Positions 36,807-45,900 of a stretch of 64,000 nt of DNA are shown piece by piece (position 1 is the stretch's first letter; every line of letters starts with the position of its first letter). The notes beneath the pieces are model-generated. The model was not told the DNA's origin, searched no databases, and was given only the letters and a program-made list of their open reading frames with translations. The stretch is from Stenotrophomonas maltophilia D457 (GTDB lineage: Bacteria; Pseudomonadota; Gammaproteobacteria; Xanthomonadales; Xanthomonadaceae): NCBI RefSeq assembly GCF_000284595.1, contig NC_017671.1, positions 963,001 through 1,027,000 of the forward strand, in the 5' to 3' direction. The position numbers and the translations under genes were made by a program.

Positions 36807-38855
36807 ATGAACGCCGATACCCAAATCGAAACCCGCGCCATCGAAACCGCCGCGCCGCTGGAAGTGGCCGACCCGACCAAGAACCTGATTTTGGTTCCGC
36901 TCTCGCAGTTGCTGCCGCGCCGCTCCAAGCGCAACGCGCGGACGACCTCGCGCATGTCCATCCCCGAACTGGCCGCGAGCATTGCCCGCGTCGGCCCGCT
37001 GCAAAACCTCGTCGTCATCCTTGCCGCTGATGGCGAGCATTACGAAGTGGTGGCCGGCGACCGACGCCTGACCGCCTTGAAGCTGCTGGCGAAGAAGAAG
37101 CGCATCCCTGCCGACTACGAAGTGGCGTGCCTGCTGGTGCCCGACGCTTCGGCCCGTACCGTCAGCCTCGCGGAAAACCTGCTGCGCGAGCAGATGCACC
37201 CGGCCGACCAGTTCGAGGCGTTCGCCGCACTGGTCAAGGAAGGCCGCCCCATCGAAGACATTGCCGCCGACTTCGGCGTGACCCCGCTGGTGGTGCAGCG
37301 CCGTCTCAAACTCGCCAACGTCTCGCCGCGCCTGCTGGCCGACTACCGGGCCGGAGCCGTCACGCTGGAACAGTTGATGGCCCTGACCATCACCGACGAC
37401 CACGCCGCACAGGAAAGCGCGTTCTACGGTGCGCCCGAATGGCAGCGTGGCGCGTCCGCGCTGCGCGAACGCCTGACCGAACGCGAAATCGACGCCACGC
37501 ATCCGCTGGTGCGCTTCGCCGGGCTGGACGCCTACACGGCGGCGGGCGGCGGCATCCGCCGCGACCTGTTCGCGGAAGGCGATGCCGGAACCTACCTGAC
37601 CGACGCCGCGCTGCTGGAAACGCTGGTGCGTGGCAAGCTGGATGCGCTGGCCGGGGACGTGCGCGCCGAGGGTTGGGCGTGGGTCGAAGCCGTGCCGCAT
37701 ATGAGCTACGCCGAGCGGCAGGCGTTCCAGAACGCGCCGCGCCAGCGCCGCGAACCGAACGCCCGCGAAGCCCGCCGCATCGCCTCGCTGCAAACCCGCC
37801 TCGACAAGATCTACGCCGAACTGGAAGAAGCCTACGACGCCGAGGACGAGGACAAGACCGAAGCGCTGGAACCGCGCCGCGAACAGGTTGCCGGGGAACT
37901 GCAAGCCGTGGAGGAAGCCTTGCAGGGCTACGCCCCGGATGTGCGCGCCGTGGCCGGTGCCATCGTCACCCTCGACCGCAGCGGCGAAGCCATGATTCAT
38001 CGCGGGTTGCTGCGCGAGGCCGAAGCCAAGGCGTTGCGCACGCTGGAACGCTTGCGGCAGGGGTTCGGCAGCGCGGAAAGCGAAGCCGGGAACGACGACG
38101 AAGGCGAGGACGCCGAACAGCCCAAGGCCGCGAGCCTGTCCGACCGGCTGGCGCAGCGCTTGAGCGCGCACCGCACCGCCGCGCTGCAAATCGAAGTCGC
38201 CCGCCATCCGCAAGTCGCGCTGGCCGCGCTGGTGCATGGCATGGTGCAGAGCGTCTTGCAGGACAACCACTACGGCCACGACTTGCCGCTGGGCGTGAGC
38301 CTGAAAGTGCAAGACCGGCTGGAAGGCATGGCCCCCGACTGGCCCGAGTCGCCCGCCGCCGTCGCCCTGCGCGAGTTGCAGCAGGTCGCGGGCGAAGCGC
38401 TGCCGCAGGACAGCGCCGAACTGTTCGCCGCGCTGCTGGCGATAGAGCAAGGCGAACTGGTGCGGCTGCTGGCGGTATGTGTGGCGGCGACCGTGGACGT
38501 GGTGACGCCTCGCGCCACGGCGCAGCAGCCGGGCGCGGAACTGGCGCAGGCTGTGGGGCTGGACATGGCCGCATGGTGGCAGCCCACCGCAGACGGGTAT
38601 TTCCAGCATGTGCCGAAGGCCGCGATTCTGGAAGCCGTGGGCGATTTTGCACCGTCGCACGCTGCCCGGCTGACGAAGTTGAAGAAGGCCGACATTGCCA
38701 GCGAGGCGGAACGGCTGGCCGATGGTACGGGTTGGATGCCCACCATCTTCAAGGCCGAAGGCCCGGAAGCTGCGCCGGAGGAAACGCAGGCGCAGGACGC
38801 CCCGGAGGATGCCGAGGCAATGGCGGATGAACCCGCCGAGGCACTGGCCGCTTGA
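36807..38855 (+). CDS. parB: ParB/Spo0J-family partition protein (large, element type)
   Basis: 682 aa, more than twice the usual ParB length. The N-terminal ParB CTPase domain (about 27-130) has GDRRLTAL (84-91) and ENLLREQMHP (123-132). An HTH domain follows (IEDIAADFGVTPLVVQRRLKLA, 149-170). The long C-terminal part includes a charged coiled region (about 320-380) and an acidic tail. Binds centromere-like sites and probably helps stabilise the excised element. It is separate from the ParA encoded 7 kb downstream, a usual arrangement in this element family. Confidence 0.9.
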   Translation: MNADTQIETRAIETAAPLEVADPTKNLILVPLSQLLPRRSKRNARTTSRMSIPELAASIARVGPLQNLVVILAADGEHYEVVAGDRRLTALKLLAKKKRIPADYEVACLLVPDASARTVSLAENLLREQMHPADQFEAFAALVKEGRPIEDIAADFGVTPLVVQRRLKLANVSPRLLADYRAGAVTLEQLMALTITDDHAAQESAFYGAPEWQRGASALRERLTEREIDATHPLVRFAGLDAYTAAGGGIRRDLFAEGDAGTYLTDAALLETLVRGKLDALAGDVRAEGWAWVEAVPHMSYAERQAFQNAPRQRREPNAREARRIASLQTRLDKIYAELEEAYDAEDEDKTEALEPRREQVAGELQAVEEALQGYAPDVRAVAGAIVTLDRSGEAMIHRGLLREAEAKALRTLERLRQGFGSAESEAGNDDEGEDAEQPKAASLSDRLAQRLSAHRTAALQIEVARHPQVALAALVHGMVQSVLQDNHYGHDLPLGVSLKVQDRLEGMAPDWPESPAAVALRELQQVAGEALPQDSAELFAALLAIEQGELVRLLAVCVAATVDVVTPRATAQQPGAELAQAVGLDMAAWWQPTADGYFQHVPKAAILEAVGDFAPSHAARLTKLKKADIASEAERLADGTGWMPTIFKAEGPEAAPEETQAQDAPEDAEAMADEPAEALAA

Positions 38856-38917
38856 CCCGCGCCGAAGGCAAGCGCCCCGGCCTCGACCGGGGCGCTTCGC
38901 TTGAAGGAGAAGCCCCC

Positions 38918-39127
38918 ATGGCCCGCACCACCACCAGCCGCCCGCGCATGGCGGCGATCTATGCGCCCGGCGCAGTACGCGCCCGCCGCTGGCACGGCGA
39001 AGGCGACGTGCGCGGCTACCGCCCACCCTCGGGCTGGTCGGCCCGCGCCGACCTCACCGACATTCACCCCATCACGGGCCGCGCCTTGCCGCGTGCCATG
39101 TGGTGGATTATCGAAACCAAGGAATAA
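38918..39127 (+). CDS. Small conserved element protein, unrecognised
   Basis: 69 aa starting at ATG 38918 with aaggaga upstream. Basic N-terminus, then [37 protein letters not shown]. Tryptophan-rich and soluble. No domain name known to me. It sits 62 bp after parB and may share its transcript. Confidence 0.65.
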   Translation: MARTTTSRPRMAAIYAPGAVRARRWHGEGDVRGYRPPSGWSARADLTDIHPITGRALPRAMWWIIETKE

Positions 39128-39888
39128 CGAGCCGCACCGGCCCCAAGCCGTTCCGCCTTGGGGCCGGTGGTCGAAAATCCGGGCGCGGCGGTGGCCGCGC
39201 CCGGTTCCAGCGTCCAAAGCAAAATCGCCACGTCGCCGCCTTCGACCAGGCGGCGACGTGGCGGACGTGCAAGTGCCTTGCGCGCGGTACGGCGATCGGC
39301 GCCCGCTGGCGCGGGCAAGGTTTCGATGGCGCCCCGCCGCAATGGGCGGGGCTTGTGGGGCTACGCCCCGGCTTGCTGCGGCAGGTTGTGCCAAAGCGTG
39401 CCGTCCTCGACGCTGGCGGTTCGCGCCTGTACGTCACGAAGGACGGTTCACCGACAAGCCACCCGGCTTCGCTATGGCGCATCCACGCCACGCCTCAACC
39501 ACGTCGTCGCAATCTGCGGCAAGAAGCGTTCTCGCCTGTCGTTGGGGTGTTGGCCTTGCCAGTGTCAGGGCGCAAGCCGGTGAAGCCGTCACGCGGGGAT
39601 GCCGAGTCGGCCACGTCTCCATTCGGGAGCGGGCGGCCCGTGCGTCCTTGGCTTGTCGTGAATCCTGGCGGTGGCACGGCTGCGCCTTGGGCTTCATGGC
39701 CGCAACCTTCCAGCGAAAACAATTTCCCCTGCGCTGCGCGCATTCCTCGCGGGACAAATTCTTTTCGCTTCCAGGTTCTCCACGGTATTGCGACCGCTGC
39801 GCGGTGCGGCCAGCCCATCCCCCGCCGGCCGGATCACAACAAGGACGCACTGGCGCGACCTTGTTCAAACCGAAAGGAGAGAAACATC
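39128..39888. other. Long untranslated region with strong hairpins
   Basis: About 760 bp without a supported gene. The frames that span it are low-complexity, arginine-rich shadows. Three hairpins stand out: gggcgcggc-ggtg-gccgcgccc (39181-39202), a perfect 14-bp stem with loop ttcgacca (39227-39262), and gccccgccgcaatgggcggggc (39331-39352). The last recurs in exact inverted orientation at 40218-40239. Possible roles are ParB-binding sites, a structured RNA or a transfer/replication site. Confidence 0.5.
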
Positions 39889-40203
39889 ATGGCTAACATC
39901 GGCACCTTCACCGCAGAGAAAGACGGCTTCACCGGCCAGCTCCGCACCCTGACCCTCAACGTCAAGGTCAAGCTGGTTCCCAACGACAAGGGCGACAGCG
40001 AGAACGCCCCCGACTTCCACCTTCAGGCGGCCGGCCACGAGATCGGCGCGGCGTGGAAGAAGACCAGTGAGGCCGGGCGCGAGTACCTGTCCGTGAGCAT
40101 AGACGACCCTTCGTTCCCGGCGACGGTCTATGCCCGCCTGATCGAGAACGAGGACGGCACGCACGACTTGATCTGGTCGCGCAGCAAGCCCAAGGCGGCC
40201 TGA
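39889..40203 (+). CDS. DUF736 family protein
   Basis: 104 aa. DUF736 signature: [32 protein letters not shown]... [44 protein letters not shown]. Function unknown; present on many conjugative elements and plasmids. The ATG at 39889 has aaggagag upstream. Followed by a 22-nt palindromic hairpin. Confidence 0.9.
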   Translation: MANIGTFTAEKDGFTGQLRTLTLNVKVKLVPNDKGDSENAPDFHLQAAGHEIGAAWKKTSEAGREYLSVSIDDPSFPATVYARLIENEDGTHDLIWSRSKPKAA

Positions 40204-40217
40204 CGGCCGCCCACCGC

Positions 40218-40239
40218 GCCCCGCCCATTGCGGCGGGGC
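40218..40239. repeat. Hairpin after DUF736, inverted copy of 39331-39352
   Basis: gccccgcc-cattgc-ggcggggc, an 8-bp stem and a possible terminator. It is the exact reverse complement of the hairpin at 39331-39352, so the pair brackets the DUF736 gene. Confidence 0.6.
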
Positions 40240-40274
40240 GCGGCATCTCTCAGTTCCAATCGCTCGCCTGAGCG

Positions 40275-41294
40275 TTAGGCGAGCGCAATCTTCCGATCTA
40301 CGCCGCAAAAATCAGCGATCACCCCAACCACCGCCTGCGCCTGTGAAGGCAGTGCGGATGGCGTGGGAGCTTGGGGAGAGAAGGCTGCGGACTCTAACGC
40401 AAGTGCCACATCGAACGCCGCTGACCCCGTTAGGTTTCTGGCGAAGAACTCGGCCAACAGATCGGCTTTGACGTTACTAGCCTGTTGCTGAAGTTCCTGT
40501 TGCAGCGTATCAGCGAGACCAGGTTGAGCCGCAACGCCTTCCACTAGTGCTGCCGCCATGCGACCGACCTTCTCCGTGAAAGCCTGCCCTGATACGCCGT
40601 AGCGTATTCCACGCTCGATGATCTGACGGCGTTGCTCCTGATCCTCAGCAATGAATTCCCTGAGGATGAAGTCCATCGCGATCATGAAATGCGAGCATGA
40701 GGCATAGAAGAGTCTCCATGCCCGATTTCCGGAGGCGATTTGGGCCAGCAAATATTCGATGTCTTCAAGCCAGGCATTGCATCCGTCGAAGTTCAAGGAG
40801 TGAAGCAGGCGAGATTTGCTTTCTTCATACCTACCACGCCAGTCACCACTTAATCGACCTAGAGAGCCCGATTCAAGATCCGCAAGGAAATCTTCCTCGG
40901 TGATGCGCTCCTTGTGGCTGCGTGCGCTATTGGTTAATCGCGAAAGGAACTTACCATCCAATACCCGGACATTGTGTTGGAGGCCAAACTCGCGAACATC
41001 CGGCCTAGAATCCGTTGTCGCGACAATGCACGAGTCAAGACCTAGAACTGACTGTAGGCCCTTTGCCCAAAAAATGCGTTCAAGAGCCTGCGGTGTCTTC
41101 TTGTTCTTGATGTCGACGCAGATGCGTTCTCTGCTGAGAGGCGAATTGCGCGCGTATAGCCACAGATCGACATCCGTCACATCGAATCGATGGAATGTAA
41201 ACTTGATGCCTCTGGCAACATAGTAGCCAATGCTTAGGAAATAATTCCGCAGTGCTTCCTCGGCGACAGAGCCCTTTAGTGGTTGGCTTTTCAT
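40275..41294 (-). CDS. PD-(D/E)XK nuclease-like protein, third gene of an XRE-led operon
   Basis: 339 aa. The N-terminal 120 residues look like a restriction-endonuclease-fold domain: VAEEALRNYF with E12/E13, VTDVDLWLYAR (D41, D43), ERICVDIKNKKTP (D61-x-K63), then VLGLDSCIVATTD. The remaining about 200 residues are helical, with no name I recognise. It overlaps the upstream gene by 4 bp (ATGA), so it is made together with the 419-aa protein. Inferred effector of a defence operon; the nuclease assignment is by motif only. Confidence 0.7.
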   Translation of the reverse strand: MKSQPLKGSVAEEALRNYFLSIGYYVARGIKFTFHRFDVTDVDLWLYARNSPLSRERICVDIKNKKTPQALERIFWAKGLQSVLGLDSCIVATTDSRPDVREFGLQHNVRVLDGKFLSRLTNSARSHKERITEEDFLADLESGSLGRLSGDWRGRYEESKSRLLHSLNFDGCNAWLEDIEYLLAQIASGNRAWRLFYASCSHFMIAMDFILREFIAEDQEQRRQIIERGIRYGVSGQAFTEKVGRMAAALVEGVAAQPGLADTLQQELQQQASNVKADLLAEFFARNLTGSAAFDVALALESAAFSPQAPTPSALPSQAQAVVGVIADFCGVDRKIALA

Positions 41295-42550
41295 CGCTTG
41301 AGCCCGCCGGTTCGAATTTCTTGGAGCAGGTTGCGCGCCTTCAGTTTCACTGCCTCTGTGGCATTTTTCCGCTGCACCTCTCGATTCAATTCCGGCGCGA
41401 CGTATTCAGTGATACGTGCACCAGGAATATGCGAAACGCTCTCGGCCGTTATGTCGCCATCTTCGATTACGGCGAGCGCAAGTCGCCCCACTTCTGGCTT
41501 CAGGAGCCTCATGGTGAACATGCCGTTATCAGCAGGCGTCACAGCGACGACGCCTTTCAACTCAAGGGCTTGATAGTCGCTTCCAATGGCGGTGGCGGGA
41601 CCGACGCTATGGCCTGCGATCAGCTTATTCATGAGTGCCGAGACCATCTGGATACGGCCGCGGTAGTAGCTGCTGACGGTCATCCCGTAGGTGAGCGAGG
41701 CTACCAGCGCCTTGGCTAAATCCAGCGCATCGTCCGCAATGGAGTTGCTGAATTTGGAGAATGCAGCCGGACGGGTAACGAAGTGGCTCTTGCCCTGATC
41801 ATTGCCGACAACGCTGACATCGAACAGACCAATGGAGTGAAGACGTGCGAAAAGATCCTGCCCTAGAATCCTGTTAACCGTCTCCAATGGCAGGCAACCT
41901 GTTTCTTGAAGCTTCTGATTAACTTCTGTCAGAAGCGCAGCCTCGGGGGCTTTCAAGGTTGATAGAATTGCATTGACCTTCCGCGCATCATCGCGCCGGA
42001 ACAGGTTGCCATTGAAAAGCAGTTTCTCTTGAGCCGAGATCGGCTCAGAGTCAAAGAAGCCGATGTTGGTCGCAAGATCCAACGTATCACCGACCTCCTT
42101 GCGTGAAAGCTTCAAGTGATCGGAAACGACCTCGGCGATAGCTTTGTCCGTCGTGGGCGTCTCGGAGGCAATCTCTGATACGAAGATTACGGCTTCTTCA
42201 TGTGCCTCGTGGCTGCTTTCATCGAAAATTCTGGATGTGTGCTCAAGCACACTATGTCCAGTCAAGCCAAGGACTTCCACCCCCCCGTTGCCCGGCAGGA
42301 TTAGTCTTTGCCGCGCGAGTTCGGCAACGATTGCAGGGAGTTCCGTTTTGGGGCTGATGTGGTTGGCACGTGCGAGTGCCTCTAGGCGTTGTTGCGTGAC
42401 AACGCTTTGCCTTTCCGCAGAGATTGCGGATAACAACGTGCCACTTTTCCCAGCGAAGGCGATCGAGTCGAAATCTTGGTTCGTTGTTGCTTGAAGTTTT
42501 CTTGCGTGGTGCAACAGCCACGCGCCTTGGGTCTTCTTATCCATGAACAT
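41291..42550 (-). CDS. Unrecognised 419-aa protein, second gene of the XRE-led operon
   Basis: 419 aa (ATG 42550; ATG 42544 is an alternative). Soluble and helical. I see possible winged-helix segments (TQQRLEALARANHISPKTELPAIVAELARQRLILPGNGGVEVLGLT, about 53-100; KAIAEVVSDHLKLSRKEVGDTLDLATNIGFF, about 136-166) that could bind DNA or a partner. No P-loop, nuclease or methylase motif. It overlaps the XRE gene upstream and the nuclease gene downstream. A sensor or specificity role is inferred from the operon only. Confidence 0.68.
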   Translation of the reverse strand: MFMDKKTQGAWLLHHARKLQATTNQDFDSIAFAGKSGTLLSAISAERQSVVTQQRLEALARANHISPKTELPAIVAELARQRLILPGNGGVEVLGLTGHSVLEHTSRIFDESSHEAHEEAVIFVSEIASETPTTDKAIAEVVSDHLKLSRKEVGDTLDLATNIGFFDSEPISAQEKLLFNGNLFRRDDARKVNAILSTLKAPEAALLTEVNQKLQETGCLPLETVNRILGQDLFARLHSIGLFDVSVVGNDQGKSHFVTRPAAFSKFSNSIADDALDLAKALVASLTYGMTVSSYYRGRIQMVSALMNKLIAGHSVGPATAIGSDYQALELKGVVAVTPADNGMFTMRLLKPEVGRLALAVIEDGDITAESVSHIPGARITEYVAPELNREVQRKNATEAVKLKARNLLQEIRTGGLKR

Positions 42551-42833
42551 CCCGTTGCTCGATAGATAGCAGCTCTTGCTCTACTTGCTTAAGCACACGC
42601 CTTACCTTGTCCATGTCGTCGCCTGCATAGGCCAGCGTCAGCAACGTGAGCGGATGCACGTCCATGACCTCGCACAGCTCGGTCAGCTTGTGCATGGTCG
42701 GGCTTTTCAAGTCGCGCTCCAACGAACTCATGTAGGTACGGCTGGACACGTCGGAGAACGCTTCCTGGCTCAAGCCACGCGCCTTCCTGACCGTCCGTAT
42801 GGCCGTCGCCAATGAGTGTTTCGCTGCCGCCAA
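42537..42833 (-). CDS. XRE-family HTH regulator heading the defence-like operon
   Basis: 98 aa from TTG 42833, with aggggaa upstream. In-frame starts at 42869 (ATG) and 42878 (TTG) also exist, but they lie inside the palindrome that looks like the operator. HTH: ATAIRTVRKARGLSQEAFSDVSSRTYMSSLERDLKSPTMHKLTELCEVMDVHPLTLL. Probable autorepressor of the three-gene operon. It overlaps the start of the next gene. Confidence 0.78.
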   Translation of the reverse strand: MAAAKHSLATAIRTVRKARGLSQEAFSDVSSRTYMSSLERDLKSPTMHKLTELCEVMDVHPLTLLTLAYAGDDMDKVRRVLKQVEQELLSIEQRDVHG

Positions 42834-42862
42834 CTTGGTTTCCCCTAGAAAACCAAGATGAC

Positions 42863-42885
42863 AGCCCATTGAACCCAATAGGGCT
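42863..42885. promoter_or_regulatory. Palindromic operator candidate of the XRE operon
   Basis: AGCCC-ATTG-aacc-CAAT-a-GGGCT, a near-perfect inverted repeat. On the minus strand a tatagatt box (around 42888-42895) lies just upstream of it, so a bound regulator would block the start of transcription. Confidence 0.5.
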
Positions 42886-42900
42886 ACAATCTATAGTGTT

Positions 42901-43147
42901 CATTTCTGCGAAGCAATCCGCTTCGTGTCTTTACGGGAATCCGCATGGACGGGTTCCAACAGAATCGGGGCGCCGCATCTGTGTCTTTCCTGGCCTGCGT
43001 AATTCCGCTTCTGCGTTTCCGTGCATGTACGGATTCGATGGCTTGCGCCTTCGTGCTTTCCCGCCAAAGCACGCATCCGCTTCAGCGGTTCCGCGCTTCG
43101 TTGGAAAATCGTATCCGTGCATCCTCGGATGCGTGGGGATTCGGGGG
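42901..43147. repeat. Cluster of short related hairpins before DUF2958
   Basis: A non-coding stretch with a repeated pattern ATCCG-(5-8 nt)-CGGAT: near 42939 (aatccgcatggacgggtt), 43017 (tttccgtgcatgtacggatt), 43075 (catccgcttcagcggttcc) and 43113 (tatccgtgcatcctcggatg). Function unknown; could be a regulator-binding array. Confidence 0.45.
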
Positions 43148-43498
43148 ATGACCCAGCCGCTTGTCACCACTGAACAGCGAGCGCAACTGCTCGCCGTCGG
43201 CGCGTGCCGCGCCGACGGCCGGAGCATCGACCCTATGCCAGTGGTGCGACTGTTCACCCCTGACGCGCACGCCACCTGGCTGCTGGCCGCACTCGATCCG
43301 GCCGATGGCGATACGGCCTGGGGGCTGATCGACCTCGGAATAGGCATGCCCGGCCTGGGCCATGTGAAGCTGTCCGATCTGGCGTCCATCGTCGGGCCGC
43401 GCAAGCAGCCGGTGATGCGTGATCGCTACTTCCAGCCGGTGCGGCGGCTATCGGAGTACCTGCGGCTGGCCGAAGAAAACGGCTCGATCACCGACTGA
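43148..43498 (+). CDS. DUF2958 family protein
   Basis: 116 aa. Typical DUF2958: PVVRLFTPDAHATWLLAALDPADGDTAWGLIDLGIGMPGLGHVKLSDLASI. Backbone gene of Tn4371-like elements, function unknown. The ATG at 43148 starts MTQPLVTTEQR; the earlier frame runs through the hairpin cluster and is not coding. Confidence 0.9.
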   Translation: MTQPLVTTEQRAQLLAVGACRADGRSIDPMPVVRLFTPDAHATWLLAALDPADGDTAWGLIDLGIGMPGLGHVKLSDLASIVGPRKQPVMRDRYFQPVRRLSEYLRLAEENGSITD

Positions 43499-43834
43499 CC
43501 AACCCCCAGCAACAACAGCGCATTCTGACTATTTCAGTCTTACCCAAGACCTGCGCAGTCTGAATCCGCACTCTTGCACCGAAGCGGTGCGTTCTGTTGC
43601 AAACAGTCATGATCTTTGGTGCGGGCTGCTGCACGGTGCTCCATGCTGCGCGCCATTTTCGTGGCGGCCCAGCCGTCGCATTCAGACGATTTCCGCAATG
43701 CCCTGGAGCGAATCAGTCTTGACACCAGCAGTTACAGCTTATCCCGATTTCGATGACGACTTGATGGCGACTCGATAGCTCCCGCACGGCGGAATCCGTG
43801 GCGACGTTCCTGCTGAATGACAGGAGGCTGCGTC
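43499..43834. other. Spacer between DUF2958 and DUF2285 genes
   Basis: 336 bp. I see no convincing gene, only a small hairpin (gcacc-gaagc-ggtgc, 43576-43590) and the aggagg element of the next gene. One short frame (to 43778) is not supported by composition. Confidence 0.5.
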
Positions 43835-44632
43835 ATGGCTGACCCGAGCGCCGAACACTGGTATCCGACCGCCGCGTATCTCTACACGCTGCACCTCGAC
43901 GGCCCCGCGCTGGCGTGGGAATACCTGCGTCGCCACCCCGACTACCGCCGCGACTGGCTGCGCCGGCGCCGCCGGCCAGAGGCCGCCGCGCGCTGGGGAT
44001 TGCGCCTGCTGGAAGATCCCGCCCTGGATGCGCGCGACGCGCATCCGGCTTGGTTCCCTGACCACGATGCTGTCGTGCAACTCTATCCCGATGCCGACCC
44101 GCCACCCGATGCGGTGGCCTTCGCGTTCTGGCGCATTCCCGGCCAGAAACGCCTGGTCCACGATGGCAAGCGCCTGGTGCTGCTGACACGATGGCCGGGC
44201 TGCTGCCTGCGGCTGGTGATCGCTCCCGGCTTGGCCGACGGTATGGCCTACGCCTATGCCATTCGCGCCTGCGGCGCATCCTGCGGGCGCTATCAGGCAC
44301 TGGCGGCTGAGCTGGACAAGCTGGCCATCGCTGGCGACACCTTACCCGCGGGAACGGCACGGCCACGGCCGACACTCGCCACATTGCTGGAGTTGAACAC
44401 GCTCCAGGCGCTCGACGGCACCCTGGCGGGCGCATCCTTGCGCGAAGTGGCCGAAGGACTGTTCGGTGCCGATGCAGTCGCAGACGACTGGTACGCCGAT
44501 AGCGCCTTGCGCGCCCGCGTGCGGCGACTGGTGCGCCGGGGCGATGCGCTGATGCGCGGCGGCTACCGCCGCCTTGCACAGCTTCCGCCCGTTGCACAGG
44601 GACGCGCTGCATCCCATGCAAAACGTCCCTGA
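43835..44632 (+). CDS. DUF2285 domain-containing protein
   Basis: 265 aa. The N-terminus (HWYPTAAYLYTLHLDGPALAWEYLRRHPDYRRDW) matches the transcriptional-regulator-like domain that precedes DUF2285. The C-terminus (LREVAEGLFGADAVADDWYADSALRARVRRLVRRGDALMRGGYRRLA) is DUF2285, probably a DNA-binding helical domain. Start ATG 43835 has aggagg 8 nt upstream; ATG 43817 is possible but lies before that site. Backbone gene. Confidence 0.88.
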   Translation: MADPSAEHWYPTAAYLYTLHLDGPALAWEYLRRHPDYRRDWLRRRRRPEAAARWGLRLLEDPALDARDAHPAWFPDHDAVVQLYPDADPPPDAVAFAFWRIPGQKRLVHDGKRLVLLTRWPGCCLRLVIAPGLADGMAYAYAIRACGASCGRYQALAAELDKLAIAGDTLPAGTARPRPTLATLLELNTLQALDGTLAGASLREVAEGLFGADAVADDWYADSALRARVRRLVRRGDALMRGGYRRLAQLPPVAQGRAASHAKRP

Positions 44633-44707
44633 GCAGGAAGCCTTGCTTTCTTGAAAGTGCCTCTATCCGGCTGCGTGGTGTGGCCGGGCTTGATGGAGGT
44701 ACATCCC

Positions 44708-44992
44708 ATGCGACCCGCTCCCTTGCGGCCTGCCGCCACTGCTGTCGCTGCGCCCGTGCAGCCCCAACGCTACCTGACCAACGACGAAGCCGCCGAATAC
44801 TTGCGGCTGTCGCCGCGCACGCTGGAGAAACAGCGCGTGATCGGCGGCGGCCCGAAGTTCCGCAAGTTCGGCCGCCGCGTCATGTACGCGGTGGCCGACC
44901 TCGATGCCTGGGCCGACCAGCGCAGCTACGAGGCCACGTCCGACCCGGAATATGCCGAGCGTCACGCGGGCGACTACCGTGATGGCCGCTGA
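44708..44992 (+). CDS. Small HTH (AlpA/excisionase-like) DNA-binding protein
   Basis: 94 aa with a MerR-like HTH_17 domain: YLTNDEAAEYLRLSPRTLEKQRVIGGGPKFRKFGRRVMYAVADLDAWADQR (about 25-75). Such proteins act as excisionase-like factors or regulators. ATG 44708 has ggagg 8 nt upstream. It precedes repA with a 26-nt gap. Confidence 0.87.
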   Translation: MRPAPLRPAATAVAAPVQPQRYLTNDEAAEYLRLSPRTLEKQRVIGGGPKFRKFGRRVMYAVADLDAWADQRSYEATSDPEYAERHAGDYRDGR

Positions 44993-45018
44993 TCGTCGGC
45001 TCGCCGGTGGCCATCGTC

Positions 45019-45876
45019 ATGTCCAGCCCATCGCTGCCGTCGAGGCAGCGATCGCAGCAGCGGGAACAGCTCGACCTGTTCCGCGCGCTGCCGGGCGACG
45101 GCATGGCGCCGCGCGACAGCCAGGACTTGATGGCCTTTCCGTTCTTCTCGCTGGCGAAGTCGCGGCGCACGGCGCCGATCGACTTCCGCAGCGGGAACAT
45201 CACCATCCGCGTGGAAGGCACGGCCGAGCACGGCATCGCCACGATATGGGATGCCGACGTTTTGATTTGGGCGGCCTCGCAGATCGTGGAGGCGCGCGAC
45301 GCAGGCATTCGCCCGTCGCGCTGGATACACGCCACGCCCTACGAAATCCTGCGCTTCATCGGGCGCGGCACGTCCCTCAACGACTACAAGCGCCTGAAAG
45401 CCGCGCTCGACCGGCTGCAATCGACCAGCGTGGCCACGTCCATCCGCGAAACCACCGGGCGGCGCTTGCATCGCTTTTCGTGGGTGAACGAATGGCGCGA
45501 GCTGGCCGACGCCAGCGGCACGCCGCTGGGCATCGAACTGATCCTGCCGGACTGGTTCTATGCCGGCGTACTCGACGCCGCCCTGGTACTGACCATCGAC
45601 CCGGCCTATTTCCGCTTGAAGGGCGGTATCGAACGCTGGCTGTACCGCCTGGTGCGCAAGCACGGCGGGCGGCAGGAACACGGCTGGCAATTCGACTTCC
45701 GGCACCTGCACCGGAAGTCCGGCAGCGCGGCGCGCTTCTCGGACTTCGCCTACGACCTGCGCGTGCTGGTCGCGCGGCAGTCGCTGCCCGGCTACGTCCT
45801 GGGCATCGAGCCGATGCCGGGCGAAAGGCTGGAACTGCTGACCTTCCGGCCCGTGCCGTTCACGGCACGGGGATAA
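45019..45876 (+). CDS. repA: Replication initiator protein RepA (plasmid type)
   Basis: 285 aa from ATG 45019 (a GTG at 45007 would add 4 residues). Matches the replication initiator A family found on this element type: FPFFSLAKSRRTAPIDFRSGNITIRVEGTAEHGIATIWDADVLIWAASQI, with winged-helix segments (HATPYEILRFIGRGTSLNDYKRLKAALDRLQSTSV and LKGGIERWLYRLVRKHGG). Three iterons follow 24 bp after its stop, so it probably drives replication of the excised circle. Confidence 0.9.
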   Translation: MSSPSLPSRQRSQQREQLDLFRALPGDGMAPRDSQDLMAFPFFSLAKSRRTAPIDFRSGNITIRVEGTAEHGIATIWDADVLIWAASQIVEARDAGIRPSRWIHATPYEILRFIGRGTSLNDYKRLKAALDRLQSTSVATSIRETTGRRLHRFSWVNEWRELADASGTPLGIELILPDWFYAGVLDAALVLTIDPAYFRLKGGIERWLYRLVRKHGGRQEHGWQFDFRHLHRKSGSAARFSDFAYDLRVLVARQSLPGYVLGIEPMPGERLELLTFRPVPFTARG

Positions 45877-45900
45877 CTGAGGGAAAAGGTGTGGACGGCC

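Noticed and set aside
36675..39026. 783-codon frame opposite parB
   Set aside because: Antisense shadow; parB carries clear CTPase and HTH motifs on the other strand.
39100..39896. Reading frames through the parB-DUF736 spacer
   Set aside because: All are low-complexity and cross strong hairpins; the real DUF736 start at 39889 has its own Shine-Dalgarno site.
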